64,000 nt of DNA from Lineus longissimus (Eukaryota > Nemertea > Pilidiophora > Heteronemertea > Lineidae): positions 15,994,001 to 16,058,000 of the forward strand of contig NC_088317.1 in the NCBI RefSeq assembly GCF_910592395.1, given 5' to 3'. Under the pieces are notes generated by a model. That model was not told the DNA's origin and did no database searches. It worked only from the letters and a program-made list of their open reading frames with translations. A program made the position numbers and the translations under genes. Shown here one piece after another: positions 59,271 to 64,000 of the stretch. Within the stretch, counting starts at the first letter, position 1. Each line of letters opens with the position of its first letter.

Positions 59271-62052
59271 CATTCATCCTCTGCATGGGCCCAGCTGAAA
59301 CAGCCCACTTTCTTCTCGCTGCTGAACAAACAATGTCCAGTTGGAATTACGCAATAATATTAATGCAACCGGTCCACGTGACTGAGATGGCGGCCATCAT
59401 GGATGTTTGTAGGTCATCCTACGCCGCCATTTCTCAAACGGATAACTTCAACAAGACCATGAAGAATGTACTTTTATTTGGGACGGCGTACCCTGGGATA
59501 AATCTACGAGATGACGTTTTAAAGGTACGATTCTGTTAAAACAACCATTTTAGTTTTGATGAAAATTACATTGTTGTAGCCTCCTTAGTCATACAGTCAG
59601 ACTTTGTCGGAGCCAGACATCGTCATTTAGACTGTAGGATTTCAAATTGTAATCGACCAATCATGAGGCGTTTAAAACACATCTGCATGTGCAGTTTGAG
59701 TCTTCCTGTCAGTTCGGTCTAGATGTCGGCGAAGCAGAAGCCCTGTACTCCACCATTGCCATGCTTTTGAGGGAAGTGGCGAATAGTAACTGCTGTTACA
59801 TCCACGACTGTTCTGAAGTCTGCTCTGATTGGATCAATGAGATTATTTTAAAATAGCGTGGCCTTTGATTGGTTATAAAGATATTCAAAATGTCTGCAGG
59901 TGAAGGTCAAATTAAGAAGGTTTCTGCCGTTCTCCCAAAATGTCCAATCTAATTCGTATCGTCGAGTATTTTTAACCCAAATTGAATCTTCAATTAATGT
60001 GCTTTTTTCAGAACGCTATCAATGTACAACAAAATATGCACGACGCTGTTCTGCTTCTCTACGGTGCCATCTCAAAGACCATAACAGAAGGAGGAAACCC
60101 ACTCGATGGCACGGCATTGCAAATGAATATGCAGGGGACAAACTTTACATCTACGGGGAAAATCGTCATACAAATGGACAAAAATGCTCAAATCGTCCAA
60201 GACTTTGTGTTATTCGATTATATGTGTATACCTCTGCTCCGTGTACATAGTGTGAATAATAGTGTTGAACTTGTACAGGCCGTTGACTTCTGGCGTGACA
60301 TAATTGGGCGTGACGAGTGTTTCTTAGAAGATAACTGCAACACCAGTGGTGAGTATGTGTCCATGTGTAAAGGGTAAGATAAGGTGGTGCAATAGCATTC
60401 CGCGATAATGAGGTCACTGCAGCTGCTGCCCTCTATTTCCCCATCGCTGAATTACAGGCAATGTCGGACAAACATGCGGTTTCGTAATGGATTCAGGCTT
60501 TCCAACTAGGGCAGTTAGATTCAATCTGGCACATGTCCGAGTGTTGGAAATACTACATAATTGTTCTGAATATTTCTCTCTCTGACTCTATGGTATCATT
60601 CATGCTAAAAACAATGCAGGGTCAAAGATAATTGACTTTGAAATAAGCTCAAATGCGTAAAAATAAGTGTCGATGTCCGACTGTCACGTGAATAAAACGT
60701 CATCAATATCTTATTCAAATGACCTTGTGAGCTATAAATAGTAACGTCGCGGAATGCTATTAAATCCCTCGTACAGTCGGTGTGCATCGATGTATACTAC
60801 CAGCCCTTTTTAACACTGCAGGGCCTATAATTGTATCTCTTTATCTTATATATTGATATTAATGCGAATAGTTTAGAGTGAGTTAGTTTAGATTAGATTA
60901 AATATTTTTGAGGTAGAGTTTGGGGTGAATTTTTTTATTCAGGTTTGTGCTGCTAGGAGGCAGTGTATCAGTTGGCCCATTTTTGCTCTAAAAATAACAC
61001 AAATTTGGGGAAATCCTGACTTTTCACATTAGGCCTATGCCCTTGTTTATACTCAAAATCTAGGTGGCGATGACCTACTTTCTGTTTCTGAATAGTCCAG
61101 ACTACAGAAAAACATAACTCAAACCCCATCTAGGACCTATAATTCAGGGAGCGCAATGTGCGTCTGATCAGAAAACGTAGTCAAAACGCGAACGTTGGTG
61201 TCGCATCTGTTTGGTGCAGTAACGGTTACTCAATCTGTATTCATGATGTACATTAACCAACTAATTTACAGGTAAATCAAGCAATCTTAAAGGTGTAAAT
61301 CACTAATCTTAAAAGAGTAATTCACGGGCAGGTCTCTCTATCACCTGAGGCGTACTATTAACAGTGCATCACTACGTAAATACAGTTAGATTATGTAATC
61401 ACAGTCTAAAATGAAACTGCCTCGGGTCTGACTTGATAATTAACCTTTAATTAAAAAAGGTAATTTAATAATCCCTGGGATTTAGGCCCTCGGGTTGTAG
61501 AAAATGATCGAATCGTGACTGAGGTGATGGGTTGCCACATGCGCGCGACACGCTGCGCGAGATTAGGGACTTTCGGCAAGTTCAAAATTTACGCCCGTCT
61601 TACGCCGATCGCTATCAAATTTACGTATGACATTTTCCCATCCTGTACAATGAAAATGATTCTTCCATGTAACTTCTCAATCAAGTATAATTTCCATGTA
61701 AATCACTGTACCAATGGCATATCGGGCATCGGGAATGTGCCAGAAAACACCATACGTATCAACGATACGGATACGCAATACGGGCATGAATTTTGAACTT
61801 GCGGAAAGTCCCTGTTATTACCAGTTTCTTGACCCTAGTTAGTACCTGCTTTCCATTCCAGCTTTAAACCTGTCCTACGTGGCACTCATAGCAGTGGGGG
61901 CGCTTGTCCTGGTCGCGTCCGCCATCTTTGTGGCCTATTTTATCAGGAAGAACCTTATCCGCAAGGAGATGGCGAAAGGGCCCAACAAAATCCTCCTGAC
62001 GGGCGACGATCTCATCTTCGTACAGACAAGGAACTTCTCGAAGAGTTTCAAG
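59271..62052 (+). CDS. Receptor-type guanylate cyclase, middle exons (partial)
   Basis: Three exons with GT-AG borders and matching phases: 59271-59524 (starts phase 1), 60012-60348, 61862-62052. Exons 1 and 2 encode the membrane-proximal lobe of an ANF-receptor ligand-binding domain (CMGPAETAHFLLAAEQ…SWNYAIILM; NMHDAVLLLYGAISKTI; MQGTNFTSTGKIVI with an N-glycosylation site; ECFLEDNC before the membrane). The third encodes one transmembrane helix (VALIAVGALVLVASAIFVAY), a basic stop-transfer RKNLIRKE and the beginning of the kinase-homology region (KILLTGDDLIFV). The family makes cGMP in response to peptide or other ligands. Kinase-homology and cyclase exons must lie beyond 64000. The N-terminal ligand-binding exons are not found between here and CYP-B. 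An ATG at 59228, before the first acceptor, opens a frame with a signal-like start, so a shortened receptor cannot be excluded. Confidence 0.85.
60391..60761. mobile_element. MITE with AATAGCATTCCGCG ends, copy 3
   Basis: Inverted orientation relative to 2651-3021, same ends, nearly identical. Inserted in the guanylate cyclase intron, 43 bp after the exon's donor site. Confidence 0.88.
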
Positions 62053-64000
62053 GTAGGTTAAACCAGAGTTTTTCAACGACTCTGGTTACACTATTTATCT
62101 TGTGGTTCAAGATCTTTGAAGGCCACAGGAAAAAATGTTTCGCAGCAACTACATGTAGAGTGGCACGTGCAGACACCTGCGTTACATTTGTGAGTCGATT
62201 TTCATACACGAAATTGTTTGTAAAATTACATCAGCAAGTGCATAATAATGATCAGATAATGTGTAATTTATAAATGAAATCGGCCGTTTTGATGAAAAAT
62301 TGAGTTTGTCCCGTCGGATATACCATATACAGAAATCACCACTTCGTACATTCCGAAGAAAGACCGTGCCACGACAAAATAATTTCTGTCGGGATAACGA
62401 ACAAAATTACGCTCCCGGCAGTGTAAGATATCGGGCTACGCAACATCGAACGGGCTTTTGGCCTCTTGGCCTCGCATTCTATCACGCTGCATGCTCTGGC
62501 TAGACAGCTGATAGAGAATTCATGGTTAGCAATTGCACTATTGTCACAGCAGCCACAAGATAACACGCCTCTAGTTCCGTTCTGCAAGCATACCAACTCA
62601 TTTGCTGAGATCAAATCTGCGGCGGTCGCCGACTTTCGCAAATTATTCCGACTTTTTTTATGATGTGCTGGGTGTTCTAACGGTCGTGTGAGATGGATGA
62701 CATTGTTCTACGTCGAAGATGAACTGTAAGGAGTCTTCAAAAATTGATTTATGACTAGGAATAGTCATTTATAGTTTTAAAATATTTGAAGATGTCAACA
62801 AACAACTCCCCCTAATGGAAAAAATATAGGTGTCTTTCTTCTTCTTCTTAGCGTGGCTGAAGGCATGACCGTTGCTTCTGTATATTCTATGGTATTCGAC
62901 TCTTCAGACTCGTAAAATATCATGATAATCTAATCTCCTGTGGTCATGGTTGTCGATACCGCTGGGATATTAAACAATTCGCCTTCATTTCTGTGCAGAT
63001 AATTCACTCGAGAATCGAGCAATCCTTGGATAATTTGGTATTTCAAATGTCTCAAAAGCATTGACCTTGAACCCATGACACCCAATGTGACCCCCCCCCC
63101 CCCCCCGAGAACACGTACACGTATAATATAATGGTCGTATGACCCCATATTGTGCTGGCATAACGACCGCCAGAGATTTTATGAAGGCGGTCTTGACAAA
63201 CCAAAGTACTGGTACTTTAGTTATCTTGTTATGGCGCACTGGCTTAACGTCCATCCCAGGACAGGCAAAATTGGCCGATAATCATGCAGAAACGACATTT
63301 GTTATCAATGACGCGTACTTTTCCATCAATCTCTTATTGGCAATTGTCTGGGGGCAAATGGCGCGCAGGGAGAAGTACTCGGGTGTGCGAATCGGAATGA
63401 CTTCTTAACAGGGGTCTGCAAGTTTCGGATCTGAAGTCTTGGATCAACCGGGATCAACTGCCTGATGAGATGGAAAGAGTTTGGCGGCCAGTATTTCTTC
63501 TGGAAGCTAAAAACGGATGACAGTGCCACGGCAACAGACAGCAGACACGACTCAGGTTGCAACCGAAAGGCCAGACTCTAAGATTTTGGCCAAAATGTGA
63601 AAAATTGCACTTTTGAACCTAACTGACCACTTTGAAGCGAATTCCAAGAATCTGTTTTTTCTCATTGACAAGATTTTGGCCATATGTGAAAAAAACACTT
63701 TTGAACCTAACTTAATTAACACTTTCAAACGAATGCAAAGAATTTTGTTTCCCTAAAAATTCGACACTGGCCTATTAAGTCCACCGATAGCTGATAAGAG
63801 AAACACGTTTGCCATAATTCATGTTGCTGAGACTTACATGTCAGAAAATAAAATTGCGTCAATCTTTTTATTTTGCTAACATCGCCATTGTGCAAAGCCT
63901 CGTTGGCATTAACGCAGTCTTTAAATCTTATGTTGAAGTGAAAGTTTCTTATGGCAATAACTGAAAGAGAAAACCATTACTGATGACAGATGTGAATTTT
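62053..64000. other. Intron of the guanylate cyclase gene, nothing else recognised
   Basis: No exon resembling the kinase-homology or cyclase domains is present, nor another gene. It holds a poly-C run of about 15 bases at about 63092, and a repeated AAGATTTTGGCC…GAAAAA…CACTTTTGAACCTAACT segment around 63581 and 63670 (two diverged copies about 90 bp apart). Confidence 0.5.

Noticed and set aside
61515-61796. 93-codon plus frame in the guanylate cyclase intron
   Set aside because: The flanking exons 60012-60348 and 61862-62052 already join in phase, and the frame has no family similarity.

Overview
This is nuclear DNA from an animal, most likely a marine invertebrate. Genes are split by GT-AG introns. 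There is a CYP2-type cytochrome P450 with vertebrate-like intron placement, a membrane guanylate cyclase receptor, a Ty3/gypsy retrotransposon, a tRNA-derived SINE, LINE remnants and many short inverted-repeat (MITE-like) transposons. Nothing bacterial is present. I cannot name the species from sequence alone.

Left flank (1-6.45 kb): a decayed member (P0) of an unrecognised gene family (called 'P family' here). Its second exon lies at about 1.01-2.34 kb and its first exon at 5.92-6.18 kb, both on the minus strand. It is broken by stops, a frameshift and a TTAA-flanked MITE. Several other MITEs lie around it.

Centre (6.45-43.34 kb): three tandem copies of a roughly 9-10 kb segment (units U1 6448-21779, U2 21780-32019, U3 34636-43338). 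Each has one intact two-exon P-family gene on the minus strand (85 + about 345 codons), fragments that look like further relatives, and an identical tRNA-Lys(CTT). The units differ by transposon insertions. U1 alone has the gypsy element, U2 alone a SINE, U3 alone two MITEs. A MULE-like element, a TTAA MITE and a GGCAAGCC fold-back element are shared by U1 and U2 and absent from U3. A 2.6 kb insertion separates U2 from U3.

Transition (43.3-50.2 kb): a 53-bp minisatellite, a LINE 3' end whose tail is tandemly triplicated, a P-family fragment, and a plus-strand 359-codon frame that looks like a distant relative of the same family.

Right part (50.2-64 kb): two tandem CYP2-like genes on the minus strand. 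CYP-A is complete: seven exons, 499 codons, phase-consistent. CYP-B has five good exons, a decayed first exon, and no intron at the haem-binding site. They are followed on the plus strand by the middle exons of a receptor guanylate cyclase: the C-terminal half of the ligand-binding domain, the transmembrane segment and the juxtamembrane segment. That gene continues beyond the window.

The most original content is the P family (at least five, probably more, loci here) and the record of its recent amplification. The P450 pair and the cyclase receptor are recognisable conserved genes.
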